From Taenia hydatigena (Eukaryota; Platyhelminthes; Cestoda; Cyclophyllidea; Taeniidae), in assembly GCA_036345935.2 (NCBI GenBank), contig JADWOT020000314.1:1-64000 (forward strand): a DNA stretch of 64,000 bases, written 5' to 3'. The translations under genes and the position numbers were made by a program. Shown here piece by piece: positions 1 through 12,581 of this stretch. Each line of letters begins with the position of its first letter. The stretch's first letter is position 1. The notes under the pieces were generated by a model. That model saw nothing but the letters and a program-made list of their open reading frames with translations, was not told where the DNA came from and did no database searches.

Positions 1-2166
1 CGGATTGCAAAACATATTCCGAAATTCCGAGATTTTGATACCAAAATTAGTCTTCGATGAGAGTGTGCACCTTGTTTCTCTTAATAGCGTCCAATCTTCC
101 TTTTGTGACTGCTTATTCCCAGTAGGCGCTTCGTTGCCCAAAAGTCGGTTTTGTCAATGAAACGATTCAAATCTGTGAGCAAGTGAGAAAAATAATGCAG
201 GTTTCATGGACTAACCATGATTATGTCACTTATATCGCGAGCCGCCCTACCCTTCCACCCATTAGTTTCACAAACTAATCCATCAGGCGCTTGCATTATT
301 TACGCTGGTGTGCACAGTAAAAAATTTATTATAAGGGGATAATGTAATAGCATACTGCTCAAACATTTTAGCCGACAGCGTTGTTCTCAAATGATGAGCA
401 ACTCAACAATTTGGTTCTCTAATCACACAAAAATAACTGCTTACTTAATTCGCATAGAAGTGAAAAAGTAGACTGACGGTTAACCATAAAATGGCCTCAG
501 GAAATGGTCACACAACACTCGAATTCACAACCATTCAAGTTGTGTGTAAGCAGAACGAGTTCGAAGGCGCACAAGTGGATGTCTCAATTAACCCTTTCTC
601 AGGTTGATTGCAAACACTCCTCTCCCACATGATTCTCTCAATCCAAAAACATGTCTTTAACGCATCCTCTTTTGCCTCCAGCACGTACAAATTCCATCGG
701 GAATAAAGCAGTCATACAAATGAAAGTGAAGCACGCATTCTTTCAGGCAGACTACAAGAAACCCCATCTCTTGCGTGAATCCTAACCATGAACACCATCC
801 CATTGACAGCTCTACTCAATTCCACTTGGGACCCAGATATGCCGGAAATTCTACATTCTACTTCAGCACCTGCCAAGCAAATGCTTGGATAACTGATGTA
901 AGTGAACATCTGGACCCAATTAAGTCAATAAAATCAAGTTCGACTTCGTCATTCACCTTAACCTAAATCCACTTCGTTACTTGGTCAAAAGTAGCCCACA
1001 AGTGAGGTTGACAATTGGCAATGATAGGGATAAGACCGACTCGTCATTCCATTTCAACCCCTCACTTACTCCTATTTTACCGTGTTTAACCCACAACACA
1101 AATGACACGGCAGCGTCCATTGGGTTTCTATCCCACTAATTTCCCACATTCACCAAGTTCTTACAAGCTTGATTGATATAAACCAGCTTTGTAATCAAAG
1201 AGCACCATTGTGCAAAGTTATCGATATACATCAGAGGAATGCAAGCAGGATTATGTAGAGTAAATTATGAACAACACCAATAACAATGGTCCCAACGTTG
1301 ACTCGGCTGCAGGAAAAGCAAAGACTCTCTTTTCCACCTACGCATTTTAGCACGATGATTGACATGAATTTGATTTAACGTCGTCAACAAGGCTCAGCGA
1401 CTCACTCAAAACAAAATAATCCAACCCTTTCCCTCAAGACAGGGCTTCAGGCTTCACTAATTTTGTGCCAGGATTGGAAGGTGCGGTTCTAACACCCTTA
1501 GAGTTGCCCAAAGCCTTTCAACACCAAGCGCGTATGATGGTCCTGTTCCAATACAAAAAATTCTGTGTATATTCTAATGCACTGGCATAGGTGTGGGCGT
1601 TTATCTTGCCTAAATGGGCAGCTTCTTCAATCTACTGAAGACAAATGAAAACAGGGGAATTCAAAGCATGTTTGTTTGTTATCCAGAATTAAACAACATC
1701 AGAGATCCGCGACAATCCTCAACACCCTGTAACGGCATGCTACGCAAGACTGCGAGACACTATTGGCCTACCTGCCTGGTCCAGCACAAGGTCCAACTCA
1801 AGGTAAGTGGTAACGGCGTGGTCACGCTTGGAACTGGGTTGTGGCAGTCAAAAATGCTTTGCCTGTTAACATGTTAGGTTCATCTCAAAAGTGAGTTATC
1901 TCCACCAAGCCTTGTGGCACATGAATCATTTTTCACATCCAGCAATACTTGACGCGAATCAAACCTTAGGAGAACAAATCATAAGTGAATGTATGGACTG
2001 GAAGCACTAAGTAGGCCCAGTAGCAAACCAACAACCACAGGTAACGCCAAAAGCCACCAAGGCCAAAAATATAGAGTGAGCCGAGGAGTGACAGAACAGC
2101 CTCATTTCCAAGTCGAGGCATTTCATTCTAAAAACAACCGTACACTACGTAACTAGTAATGGGTCT
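1..2166. other. No recognisable gene
   Basis: Open frames here are short (under 90 codons), start mostly at non-ATG codons and match no family I recognise. I see no tRNA, tandem repeat or transposon protein signal. It reads as ordinary intergenic or intronic DNA. Confidence 0.5.
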
Positions 2167-2352
2167 GTAGTGCTTTGTTTGTTAGAACTACCGGTTTCTG
2201 TCAAGGTCACAGAGGTGGCCGTACTGCCATAGCTGCGTGGGCTGGCCTCCGGGCCATGCCAGCAGTCTTTTTCCCTCTGCCCGTTGAATATATATATTCT
2301 ACTTTAGCATTCTGCCTTCTTTTGCCTTCAAGGAAGCCTCGGGACGCTACAG
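2167..2352 (+). repeat. Dispersed repeat A, copy 1
   Basis: The segment begins near GTAGTGCTTTGTTTGTT and ends near CCTCGGGACGCTAC. The same succession of motifs occurs at 51752-51942 on the same strand and at 42892-43055 on the opposite strand. The shared blocks are ACTACCGG, GGTCACAGA, the CTGCGT-GGCTGGC core, CCCTCTG-CCGTTG followed by an ATATATAT run, and GCCTTC-AGG-AGCCTC. Read on the minus strand, a short peptide stretch (GSLEGKR, then EYIYPTDRGK) is recognisable in copy 2 and more weakly in copies 1 and 3, so the repeat may derive from a transcribed or coding element. The element class (SINE, LTR fragment or MITE) is not decided by the sequence. Confidence 0.75.
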
Positions 2353-3029
2353 GGTCGCTACCTCTATGCTCATGCACAGATTCTCCAAGATCACCACAAT
2401 CGCGACTTATTTTCGACAAATAAGTAACCCAACGAAATGGGAAAGCGGCGCAGTTAATCACTTGGTCTAAATTACCAGATCAAAATGGTGAAAAATGTGT
2501 TAGTCGTACCTCTTAATGCTCAGAAATATCACACTAATTCCATGCTGACAAAATTGGCTACCTTATGAGTTAAATTCACTATCCACGTACAAAAATAAGT
2601 GTACAGCCGCTAAGTCCAGTCCACAACACTCAGCTGGAAACATATGTTGCAAGACTTCAACTTAGTAGACACAAAATGGGAGGGAAGCGTGGCATGGATT
2701 AATAACCAAGATTAATGACAAATACGCACTCACCTGTGCTGACCACGGATTCGCAAACACTAACAGATGACACACGAATATACAACGCGCGCCTGCCATC
2801 CTTGAACTTGATTTTTAGTAAATATCACCAAAATTGAATTTTAGCAAATTCGATCTGCAAATATTACTTCGTTGTACTTTCATATTTGGCGTGTGTGTTG
2901 GTGTTTAAGCACTGGAAATCCTAAAGTATTTGTTTTGTCTGCTACGAGACATTTGTGGGTGTCGCCAGGCAAAATTAAACGCCTTCTTTTAACCATTCTT
3001 TTAGACGCAGTACGCACTATGAGACACTG

Positions 3030-4009
3030 TTGGTTGCCACTTTCTTACTGAGTAAAATGGTATCGGAGAAGACTTCCACTTCGCGGCCTATGAGCATCTT
3101 GAACGGGGAGACACCAGCTGATGCGTGAACTGTAGACCTGTACGCGAGGAGAGCGCAATCCCTGCTTAAATCCAAATCGTCAGGCTATGTATCTTTGGTA
3201 AAAGCCTTTAAAAGTCCTACCAGGGTGCGAATTCGTTCCTTCTACCTGTTTGTTGACCTGCAGATCCCCAGGCGTCGTGCACGTCTTTGCGATCCTGAGG
3301 GTCTTGCATAGTTCAGTGAAGAGTCGGCTTTCGAAATTAGGAACTTAATCGCTATGATTTGATTCAGGCATTCCGTGTTGACAGATCCAATGACTGAAGG
3401 AGACTGACGCTACCATTTCGGCGTCTTACGATTTTGCGGGTTCCACTTCGGCTACTTTCGTGAAGCAGTCAACCATAACAAGACTGTATTGGTTTCCCCT
3501 CTTGGTAAGTGGCAGAGGACCTATAGTGTCTACACCCACTCTTTCTCCTGAGGGGCTCGGAAACATGGGTTGCATGGGTGCAATTACTGTGGAGTGGGGT
3601 TTCTTGAAACTTCTGCAAGTGATGCAGATTCGGCAGAAGTCTTCCACGCATGGGGAGAGAAGGTCACCAGTATCGTTAGCTCGAGGCCTCCACCATCTTT
3701 TAGTCGTCTTTATGACCTGATTGCTCGTGCAACTCCTGAAGGACCGGTTGTATTAAGGAACCTGGAACAACTAGGCGCTTGGGGAAAAGTGGCGTCTTCT
3801 TGGTACCATAGAACCTCATCTTCCAGGGAGAGTCTGGACCACTGTTGCCATATTCGCTTGGCTGTCCTGCTGGACGAGTTCGTCTCTTCCGCAGTAGGCT
3901 TGTACGGGAATGTCAGATGCCTCTCGTATGCCAGAGCCGTGTCAGTATCAGAATTCTGCGTGTTTCTCCTCTGGTGCTTAGTTTGCTCGCTAGAAAATAG
4001 GGTTATCAC
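3030..4009 (-). pseudogene. Zinc-finger and integrase relic of the gypsy element
   Basis: The minus strand shows a linker (about 4009-3710), then the HHCC-type zinc region with CRICITC at about 3635, then the start of the integrase core, GVDTIGPLPLTKRGNQYSLV followed by MVDCFTKVAE, whose D-T-I-G-P-L and the D of MVDCF are typical. After a TAG the frame resumes with SVSFSHWICQHGMPES, then LFTELCKTLRIAKTRTTPGD, and at 3050-3142 AYRSTVHASAGVSPFKMLIG. The last block is the conserved region near the end of gypsy integrases. Stops and frameshifts interrupt it at least twice. The protein would insert element cDNA into chromosomes. The opposite strand carries a 199-codon open frame that is only its shadow. 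Confidence 0.85.
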
Positions 4010-4239
4010 TATACCGCTATGCCTTTCTGCTGAGAGAGGTCTGCGGGATAATGCATCCGCGTTGCCACGCTATTTCCCTTTCCTGTACTGCACTGTAAAG
4101 TCATCTTGTTGCAGCTCCTCGTACCAGCGTGCAACCGAATGGTCGATCTCCTTCATTGTCTTTAATTAGGTCAGCGCCTAATGGTCTGTTTTCCCCTATT
4201 ATCTGTCTCGCTATTAGGCAGCGCTTGAAGTGTCGCACC

Positions 4240-4510
4240 ATTGCGTAGACGGCAAAAGTTCACGTTCTGTTGCACTCTTCTGTTTCATTTTTTGCTGGGT
4301 CTGTCATTGGCATGGGCGATGACGTGTTCTCTGCCTTCTTTGTCTCGTTGTGAAAGCACGCCTCTCACGGCTACGTCGCCGGCGTCCGCGTCTTGTACAA
4401 AGTGTGGCGCGTTGGTCTTGATGTCTAGTAAAGCCGGAATCAGGGCGGAGCGGAGCGTTCGCTTTAGTTCTTTAAAGGCTTCGTCATATTTGCTTTCCTA
4501 CCTAAAATTC
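4240..4510 (-). pseudogene. RNase H domain relic of the gypsy element
   Basis: Directly after the RT thumb, the minus strand reads YDEAFKELKRTLRSALIPAL, then LDIKTNAPHFVQDADAGDVA, then VRGVLSQRDKEGREHVIAHA. This is the connection/RNase H segment of gypsy pol, where the family has a D-A-S motif after a hydrophobic strand and then GAVLSQ. Here D-A-D-A-G-D is followed by VLSQ, so the first catalytic Asp region is still visible. A stop precedes the block. RNase H would remove the RNA strand during cDNA synthesis. Confidence 0.75.
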
Positions 4511-4518
4511 TGTTTCGC

Positions 4519-4980
4519 CTAATTCTCGGTTAGCTTGTGCAAGAGACTGACGGTCTTAACAGAGCTCATAACTAAACGAATAAGATAATTTGCCAAACAG
4601 AGGAAGCTACGGACTTCCGTCTTATTGGTTGGTGTTGGCCAAGTTCTCACTTGTTTTGTACAAGCTTCCATGACCGCCATCCCGTCTGACGAGACGGCAT
4701 GCTCAAGATTGTGACCGCACGCCCATGAAAATAGCACTTCTTTGGATTTTAAGGCCAATCATACATCCTACAGACGACCTAGTACTAGTTAAAGATTTGC
4801 GTTGTACTCGCAAGGTTCTCTACCGAAAACAAGAGTGACATCGAGGTATATCATGCAGTGTTTCGGGAAAAGCCCAATTAGCGCTGTCTGCATCAAGCGC
4901 CGCAAAGCAGCTGCAGCGTTACACAGTCCAAAAGACCTTGCCTACGATTCGTAAAGCCCACTGGTCACTATGAATGCCGT
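4519..4980 (-). pseudogene. Reverse transcriptase relic, catalytic aspartate lost
   Basis: The minus strand encodes the palm and thumb of a gypsy reverse transcriptase: FGLCNAAAALRRLMQTALIG, then the catalytic region IYLDVTLVFG, then HAVSSDGMAVMEA, and EVRSFLCLANYLIRLV leading to LLHKLTEN. These match the order of conserved blocks in gypsy-type RT. The catalytic motif at 4837-4848 reads YLDV; the family requires YxDD, so the second metal-binding Asp is replaced by Val. Several in-frame stops lie between the YLDV block and the downstream block. Both defects agree that this copy is inactive. The enzyme would copy element RNA into DNA in cytoplasmic particles. Confidence 0.85.
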
Positions 4981-5478
4981 CTTCTCTTTACCGGTTTCTG
5001 CTACTTCTACTTGCTGCTATCCAAAATTTTAGGTTTTTGTGTGGAAAACCACTTTATCCATTAAGAATAACCAAGGAGTCGTTAATATGCAGTAAGGGAA
5101 GGCGTCATTCTCAGTTACGGCATATAACTTTCTGTAATAGATACACAGACGTAGGATACCATCGCTTTTCTTCAATAGTGCGATTTAGGAGGCTCACGGT
5201 GACTTGGGTGGCGCTGTAACTTCATCCTTGATAATCTGTCCTACCTGATGGTTCACTTCTTCCAGGAGAGGTGTCAGTATGCGTATAGGTGGTTTCTAAA
5301 TGGGTCTGGCTTCGCTGGTGCTACGGTGTTTCTCTCCTCGCCATGGGAACAAGCTTGAATACTTACTAAGCAATGAGCGCAATTCCTTCCTCTCACTATC
5401 GGTGAGATGCATCAACTGTACGCCAAGTTCATCTTAGTTGTTTTTTGGAATTGTCCGCCCACAGCCTCGAAAAGAGCC

Positions 5479-5830
5479 CTACACATTTCGTCTGCGTCTT
5501 TTTTTCGATGGAGGTTTGACTGAGATTGTTTCCTCCTGCTGCTGGATTGCAAATGTGCCTTCTGCGAAATTCAGAACCGCTTTGGTGCTAAGAAGAAAAT
5601 CGACATTTAGTATCACATCCCAAACCAATTCTGGGTAGATAGTAAATTGTACCGTCCCGGTTTCTTCCCCCATTGAGACTTATAGTGACGTCTCCACTTT
5701 CACCTTTATCTGCCTCCTGCTGAGAGTAGTTTTGGCGAAGGAGGACCGGTGTAAAACTTGCCGCGCAGATTTGGGAAAGCCTAGAGGTTCACTGATTACT
5801 TTGCTGCACCCGAGTCAAGGAATAAACTTC
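5479..5830 (-). pseudogene. Retropepsin-like protease relic of the gypsy element
   Basis: On the minus strand the catalytic-type motif LDSGAAK is encoded at 5799-5819 (D-S-G is the active-site triad of retroviral-type aspartic proteases). The frame breaks immediately after it. Further downstream, in another frame, the stretch LVWDVILNVDFLL resembles the conserved distal ILGxDFL block of the same fold, followed by AVLNFAEGTFAIQ. The spacing fits a retropepsin of about 100 residues. In life this enzyme would cut the element's own Gag-Pol. The frameshift after the DSG motif makes this copy dead. It lies directly upstream, in the element's sense, of the reverse transcriptase relic. Confidence 0.6.
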
Positions 5831-5900
5831 AGAGATATACATCTAGCTTGCTGGAGACTCGTATAAATGGGAGGGGACTGTTTGGAGGTAGGCAGGATAA

Positions 5901-7677
5901 AGAATAATACGGCTCACCTGCTCTTGTGACACAACGCGGCGGAGTCCAACGTAAACGTGTAGGGTTTAGCCGACGGTTGGACGTCTGAGATGTCGGTGTC
6001 AGGGGGAGGTCCTGGCGCTTCCTAGTCGCGGTCTTGACAAGCTGACTGAGAATGTTTAGACTCCTGCTCTGAACACCCTGTTTGGTGGACTAACTCTGAA
6101 AGCCCTTTCTGCTAAGAGTTGCAGGTTCCTGTGGCACTCTTCGTCATCTTCGTCTGTCTTCTGATTACAGTGGAAAAATTTCCTAGCCATCGACTGATCT
6201 AGCTAGTCAATGACAAATTGGGGCAGTGTCCCGCAAGGATCGCCAATATCGAAGTCAGGAGAGACTCCTGCATCTATCGCCGCTGAGAAAAGCTCTTGCA
6301 TAGGAAAGCGGTGGACCAGCGGGATTCTATTCCACTGCGGATATTAAGTGAATGTTGAACCTAACGGATTTCATCCGGTCTCCAAAGTTCATGTCTTCTT
6401 CGAAGTGGGAGGAGGTCCGCCAACGCTGCCACCAGTGTGGACGGTTTATCCTTTTCCTTCTCCTTCTTCTTCCTTTCGCTTTTGATATGAGGAATTCAGA
6501 TATTTCTAGCCACCTTCATTAAAGCGTAGGAGAGATATATGGTAACAGAGCCAAAATATTTACAACTTAGGAGCCTCAGTCTTAGGAGGGCTACCGCGTG
6601 CGTCAATGACCAAGCCAAAATGGCTCTCGAGCCTCTCGCCTACAAAGCACATTTAAGGAACATAAGTATTGCAGCTTTGCCTCTCTAAATGATCGATACC
6701 GGGGTTCGAGTGGGTAGTGCTATTTAAGATAAATCCGCACAATGGACAATAGCACACAGTCGTACAATGAGACCAGTTATCTTCTCATTTTCTGAATGGG
6801 CACCAACCTGCACTTTTATCAGCACTAATCCCAAGATTCTAGAGTCCTCAACTTACTTTTTTACATACTTAAGTACCTACCGATTCAAACTTTTCTACCC
6901 GTTCACCAGACTTGCATTGGTTCGCATTTAACTTCATTCCCTCCATCCTAGACTTCTAATCCAAACCAGCAAAACATTGTACGGAGTGGAAAAGGAATGC
7001 AGCCGTGGGTAGCAGCTGCTTTAGCGATGATGCTGTGTGGCTATTTGTGCGTCTAGAGCGTGTCCTGGCTTTCATTTCTCTCTCGCGATGTTCAATATCC
7101 ATGACAATGGCTTTGCACATTTCGTTTTTGGGAATGTTTAATAAGAGGACACTTTCCGTCTCATGGGCTTGAGTTGATCACATGACTGCAAGGACCATTG
7201 TTTGACCACTTTGTCCCTCCCTTCTTCGACTCCGTATCTCCCCAGTGTGCCATTGGCTTTGCGGTCGTATAGGAAAAACAACGTTAGAGACACGCTAGAG
7301 GCACCATGAATGCAAGCCATGCACCCTGAGGACAAAAATTTTACCAAAATCCTATGTAACCATTTGACACTTTGTTTAATCTGGCGTTTTATTATGCGGA
7401 CCCATTGTTTCTCAATAAAAGCACTTTCGCTCAGTGGCCGGTTTTCTAGAACCTTCCAGTCGTCCCTCAATTATATTGCGTCTGTGCGTCGGTGTTACAC
7501 TCTCTGCCCTACCAATGGGCCTTCTCATGACTTCAGGTAGGACTGTGGCACTACATCGATGACAGCGGTAAGTAAACGTTGTCTTGCAGTGTGGCTGCCT
7601 AATGCTATTTTTGAATGTTAAAGCCAACGCGACAGACGTTTGGCATCAGCCGATGAGAAAAGAATGTGTAAAGCCTT
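5901..7677. other. Possible gag remnant, then no gene seen
   Basis: From 5901 to about 6470 the minus strand could hold the gag part of the gypsy element, judged only by position; no CCHC zinc knuckle is visible. From 6470 to 7677 open frames are short and unrecognised. Confidence 0.3.
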
Positions 7678-7926
7678 TCAACAGGAGATGTAAGCATGAC
7701 GCCCATTTTCGAAATCTACCCTAGTTCCAAGTTCTGTGGCATCGCCTGTACTGCCCATGTTCTTTAGGTACACCTTGCAGGCGAGAGGCGAACGACCGTG
7801 GTCGATCTCTTGAGTCCGAGGCACCCTCGTCGTAAATAATTCAGCTTCACTAACGCATATCCCTCTAATAGCAGGGGTGGTAGAAAGAAAGAGGAGGAAG
7901 GTGAGAATCGCCTCCATCGCCATTAT
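7678..7926 (-). CDS. Possible small secreted protein or first exon
   Basis: From an ATG at 7926-7924 the minus strand is open for 82 codons. It opens with a classic signal-peptide pattern: a short start, then a hydrophobic core AILTFLLFLSTTPAIRG. The rest is hydrophilic, with few cysteines and no domain I recognise. An upstream in-frame TTG gives a few more codons but the ATG is the natural start. A chance frame of this length is quite possible in 64 kb, and I see no clear promoter or poly(A) signal. The signal peptide is the only argument for it. Confidence 0.22.
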   Translation of the reverse strand: MMAMEAILTFLLFLSTTPAIRGICVSEAELFTTRVPRTQEIDHGRSPLACKVYLKNMGSTGDATELGTRVDFENGRHAYISC

Positions 7927-8458
7927 CAACTGAGGCAACACGAAGCGTGCACCAGCAGGAAAGTGCGTCGCGACGTTGTCTACAGTACGTAGTTGATAAT
8001 AATTAAGTGTAAACGTAGTACCTTCCCAGACTCATCCTATTAGCTAAATAGGCCGCAGAGAGATGCATGTCTCCATATTGGAGCTATCCAGAGGATGCAT
8101 TGTAACAGGAGTCTCTTTTCAATCCACCCGCTTTAGAGCTGATAGCCGGTAGAGCGAAATGGTGTGTGGGCTTAATGTTGCCTTACTTTGACCGTAATAT
8201 CTGGAACAAGACCAGTTCACTACATAACCATCAATGAGATCGGTGTCAATCTCCTGGTAATGAAAATGTGCGAGTATGAAAGACGAAATGTTGACTTTGT
8301 ACAAGCGAAGTTGGGGGTGTGCATGGCTTGCCCAAGGGTTGGACGCAGAGGTGAAACAGAATTTCAATGGTCAAATCAGTGAGAGTAGCTGTCAATGGTG
8401 GAAGCTGTGTAGAAAAGGATGTGAGCTGTGTAAACTCTTAGCGTCGGCGTCTTACGCT

Positions 8459-8520
8459 TGCGTGGCGTGGCTTGGCTGCCTGCCAGACAGTCGATCCGGT
8501 TTCGACTCCCGGCACACGCA
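8459..8520 (+). repeat. tRNA-like Pol III head (possible SINE)
   Basis: A 62-nt stretch begins TGCGTGG and ends ACACGCA, ends that pair in six of seven positions like an acceptor stem. Inside is a B-box-like GGTTTCGACTCC (one extra T compared with GGTTCGANTCC) flanked by CCGG on both sides as a T-arm stem. A weak A-box lies near 8464. The segment is about 10 nt too short for a tRNA, so it is a SINE head or tRNA relic, not a functional gene. Confidence 0.35.
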
Positions 8521-11500
8521 TACCGCCTCCTGTTTCTCTCTCCCATTCGGTCACCCAAGTGCGGAGGTGTTTCACATGCAACTGCAGTCAGCAAACAAAA
8601 GCATACCACAAAACTTGCTTGCTTGGAAAAAGGACTCTTCTTGTGAATCTTAAGAGTTTGTGGAAAATACACAAATAAATTACTTGTAAAAAAATTTCTC
8701 GGCACGCATAAACATGGCCAAAAAAAATTTAAGTATGAGTTTTTACGTTGTATTATGTATCTTAAAAGAGCGTTTTTGTAAAGTTTTTTACACATATCAT
8801 TTACTCTCTACTGGGTACACAAGCTAATCAAAGTAGTCAACAAGACATTTTTCCCCGCAACATACTACTTTTTGGCGCCCAGTACACATAGGACCTTTAC
8901 TTGCCTACCTCAGAAATCAATCGCTTACGCTCTGTCCAGACCCACTTAAATGTGCACCATTTGGCGGCTTATTCTAACAAACGGAAAGCTCTATTTAAAT
9001 GCAGGATAAAAGTGGCATGATCATGTGTTTTGAACAGTTGTTACAGCTGCATAGTTTAACAAAAGCCCATGTAGATTTTCCCTACCAAGGTAAAACATTT
9101 CTGTGACAACAGTACAGGAAAGACATTTACGTGTAGTATCATTTCAACGTCTCCATGCTGTAGCTATTCAAGTTCTCAACTTCATCCTCTACCTCGTCTG
9201 TACCTATCACATTCATCCTTAGGAAGTGAAATTGGTTGTACTGTACCGATGCAAAAAGTAGTTTACAATTCATTATAGTCGACATTTCTTAACCCCCAAG
9301 CTTGGTAATTGTCTTCCACTATGAGAGTCTAATATTTCCTAGATTTGCAGTGATTGTACTATCCGTAAACAAATTAAAGCTGAGATGGTAATCAAGAAGA
9401 CAAATTGATGATAGCCTTTATCCCCTTTGGGCACATTCCTCACACTTGCCGTCATAGAATGGGTTTAAACTTTGTAAGAGCATCCGTGCAGGCGGCACCA
9501 GAACAACTTCGGTTCACTTTTCTGGCTTTTGTTTTTGAAGTTCTCTGCTTGCTTCAGTGAAACAAGGTAAAACCGGAGGCGCAAAAATGTATGAAATGTG
9601 TTTGGACACAAGCTCTACCTCCAGGAATATTGAATACAGATTTTTCGAAGAGCTATTCCTTCTCTTACTTCTTATGGTTGCAATTTCCTTATATTTGAGC
9701 AAATATTGTTGCAGCATTTCATTAAAAGGCTTGCAAAGTTGCCGTCCTCCTAAGCCTCGTCGAGTCAATGGTCCCAGCCTTCAAAGCTATGAAAAGGCAT
9801 TTCAGTAGACTTTCCTATAGAGCTTACTTTACGTGTTTTGAAGGGTCAGATCCTTTCCTAGATGGGCTCATTTACCCACCTAGTAGCAGCACGATGCGAC
9901 ATGGCCTGCCAAAACATCCTCTAAATGAACGGATGGACCAAACCGACTCAGCGTATTTGGCAACAACCCAGGCTACTTAGCTGGGTAGCGAATTGCATGA
10001 ATTACAAATAATCACTGTTCATAACATTAAAATGCGTCTCTACGAAGATGCACAGGTGATCGAATATGGAGATTAAGTTAACGCACTAGTGAAGGAAGGT
10101 ACACGACGGACCGCGTATAAGTGGGAAATAGTGAAATGTGCAAAAGGAGACGAGGAAGTCGAATAATCCTTGCTTGTTGAATTGAACTTGTAGGTAGGAA
10201 GCGTTTGGCAGATGTGGGTCCCACAATCCAAGAAGTATTAACAATTCCCGAGACCTATAGGTGCATACAGAACCAACAAAATACCCTTACTCAATTAATC
10301 CACTTTTTTAAAGAGAATGAAGGTCCAAGACGAAGATCCAAACATCAAGGCTCCCCGTTAGAATAGCATCTGTGAAGCAGTTCAAGTGCCCCGAATAACC
10401 TGTCCAGTGTAGACGAGAAAGTAGGCATTTCGCTTAAAGTAAAATGAACAAGCTCATGCGCTCTCCGATCCGCAAGCGAAAGCGTAGTGGCTCTACTTCT
10501 TACCTCCCACTTTGCAAGGATAATAAACTCAATTCGGCGATCACACTATTTCCCAAACAGACAATCGCATTGCCTCCTTAAGCCATTCTTAATTAGCCCA
10601 ACTAGTTAAAGAAGAGGACAGTAGACAAAGTACAACACTTTCATTAATCAGCCTCGTCTCGAGCCCCTCAACGAAGTTGCCAACCCAGTCACTCTCAATT
10701 CCTTTAAAAATCAATTTAGCGAAATCCTGTTTTAAGAACTTGGACCAGTTTCTAAATTGTCCACTTACCTCATATCCCCCAGCACTTATCATGGCTGCGA
10801 TCACCGATATTTGATGGGGTGTGAGAGATGCTAAAGTGGTTGTAAAAACATTCTTAGAGAGCTACAGCAGTCACAGCAGTCGTGGCCATCCAGTTTACTT
10901 ATAAATGTGAGGTTTCGGATAAAATAACTCATGTCTCTTTCAGGAGAACAACATGGAAGTAGGGTGTGAAGATCGATTCGTGCCACCATTTCTAGAAAGA
11001 CTCTTCGACTGGTGAGATGCCTTGCCTTTTTTGTACATCCGAAAGTGTCGTCATTATAAATTAGAGCTAAGGAAAACAACCATACATTGACTTCAAAAAC
11101 ACAGGATTCCAAGGTCTCTCTAAGTGCCAGCAGCTGCACTGTAAATGGACCCAATTTTGGAGGAGCCTTTAAGGATGCACAATCTCCAGTGTACATTTTC
11201 TCCCTTCAAAGCCCACTTGTGTCTTCATCGTCAGTTTGTTTTACACATTTTTCACCTGAAGCTCTATTTTGATTTAACATTAATGGCTTCTACCGCTGTT
11301 GTCTCTCAACTTTGACAGCTGAAACGGGGTTCAATCGACCTCTATATTATCGTTAACGGTTTCCTCTCCTAACGTCCCAACCTTCTTATAATAGCTTTTA
11401 CTTTTTCCGCTGTGTCGATTTCTGCAAGCAGAACTCGATTTGAAAGTAATAAAGATGCAAACTATGCAAATTCGTTAGCGTTACGTATCTTGAAATAGTT

Positions 11501-12581
11501 ATGCCGTGAAGAAGTAAATGATTATTCCACTGGGGATGGAAATTCGTTGCTTTTTTAGCATTACTAGCCTAGAGGGGTACTTAAAGGCCACAGGCTAGGC
11601 GAACATCATGACTCCAAGAAGGTGGAAAGGACGGGCGGTAGTGAAAAGTGGTAAAGTCTGCATGGCTGTTCGCGCGGCCTAAGTAAACACAGTTTCACTT
11701 TGGCATTTCGCAACCAGTGGTTCGAACAACCTCTCTTAGTAATTTGTCATTACAACGTCGTCAATGCTTAATAAACTAACATTACGCAAAAAGGGCACTA
11801 AACCCATGTTCTCGAAAGAAAAGAGGAAAATTTGGGTGCGGCATCAACGCCGTTGGTTTATTGTGCTGGCTTAAGTGGCTGCAGTGCAAACAATGTTGAG
11901 AAGCATTCTTTAGATGTTCCACTAATTAAAACTAGTAAAATTCTTGGCAATAAATGCTAGCAACACCTTAATTTACATTTGCCAGTGTATAAATTGCGGT
12001 CTAAAAGTTTCGTTTGTTTGTGTTGTTTTGGAGTTGAGTTTATGCTGAGATGTCTTCATTTGTCAATTATTTGGGAAACGACGTTGGTCATCAGCGACAT
12101 GGAAATATGTATCCACTGTTGACGAGTCCATGACCTATCTAAACCATTTTGGGAGACACAAAGTGGTACATTCGGGTGTGTGCAAGTTATGGATTGTAAT
12201 GACGCCAAATTGCATTTTGTGGTTGATTTTCTCTGTTGCCGTTTTCCAAAAGGCACAATAAACCACATGCGCTGTATTAAGACCGCTACTCGATACAACT
12301 TCCATTGAATCGCCTTTACTGTGACGTTCAGCCACATCGTCTTGCTGCCATAATAAAAACATCAGTTAGTTGGCATTAGGAACAACCTCGAAAACGTGAT
12401 TGGCCTATTTTCCAGGTGAGGAGTTACAACAATTAACGTAGAAATTTAATGCAGGGTGATCGGCATAAACAGAGCGCTCAATTGACAAGTTAACCTTAGG
12501 ACATCTTGACTAATGGCAGCACGCGATTAGCCGGTCTTGTAAGGAAAAGAAGATCACCCTCAGCCTGAGGCAATCACCTTC
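8521..12581. other. No recognisable gene
   Basis: Open frames of up to about 120 codons occur on both strands but overlap each other in several frames and match no family I know. No tandem repeat or transposon protein signal was seen. Confidence 0.4.

Larger units (their letters stand above)
3030..5900 (-). mobile_element. Degraded Ty3/gypsy-type retrotransposon (pol relic)
   Basis: Reading the minus strand from about 5900 down to 3030, the remains of a pol polyprotein appear in the Ty3/gypsy order: aspartic protease, reverse transcriptase, RNase H, zinc-binding motif, integrase. Each domain is open only over 60-100 codons and the frame shifts between blocks, so the element cannot make a functional polyprotein. 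The order with integrase last is what separates Ty3/gypsy from Ty1/copia elements. I found no convincing pair of long terminal repeats in the flanks. The sequence from 5900 to about 6470 may hold gag remnants but shows no clear zinc knuckle. The insertion therefore looks old. Confidence 0.88.

Noticed and set aside
3570..4169. 199-codon plus-strand open frame
   Set aside because: It is the antisense shadow of the gypsy zinc-finger/linker region on the minus strand and shows no motif of its own.
1500..7600. LTR pair flanking the gypsy element
   Set aside because: No repeated block beginning TG and ending CA was found on both sides; repeat A at 2167 has no partner near 6-7 kb.
12056..12362. 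Possible mariner-like transposase on the minus strand
   Set aside because: Two overlapping frames are open but neither has a D,D34D/E arrangement or a recognisable mariner block.
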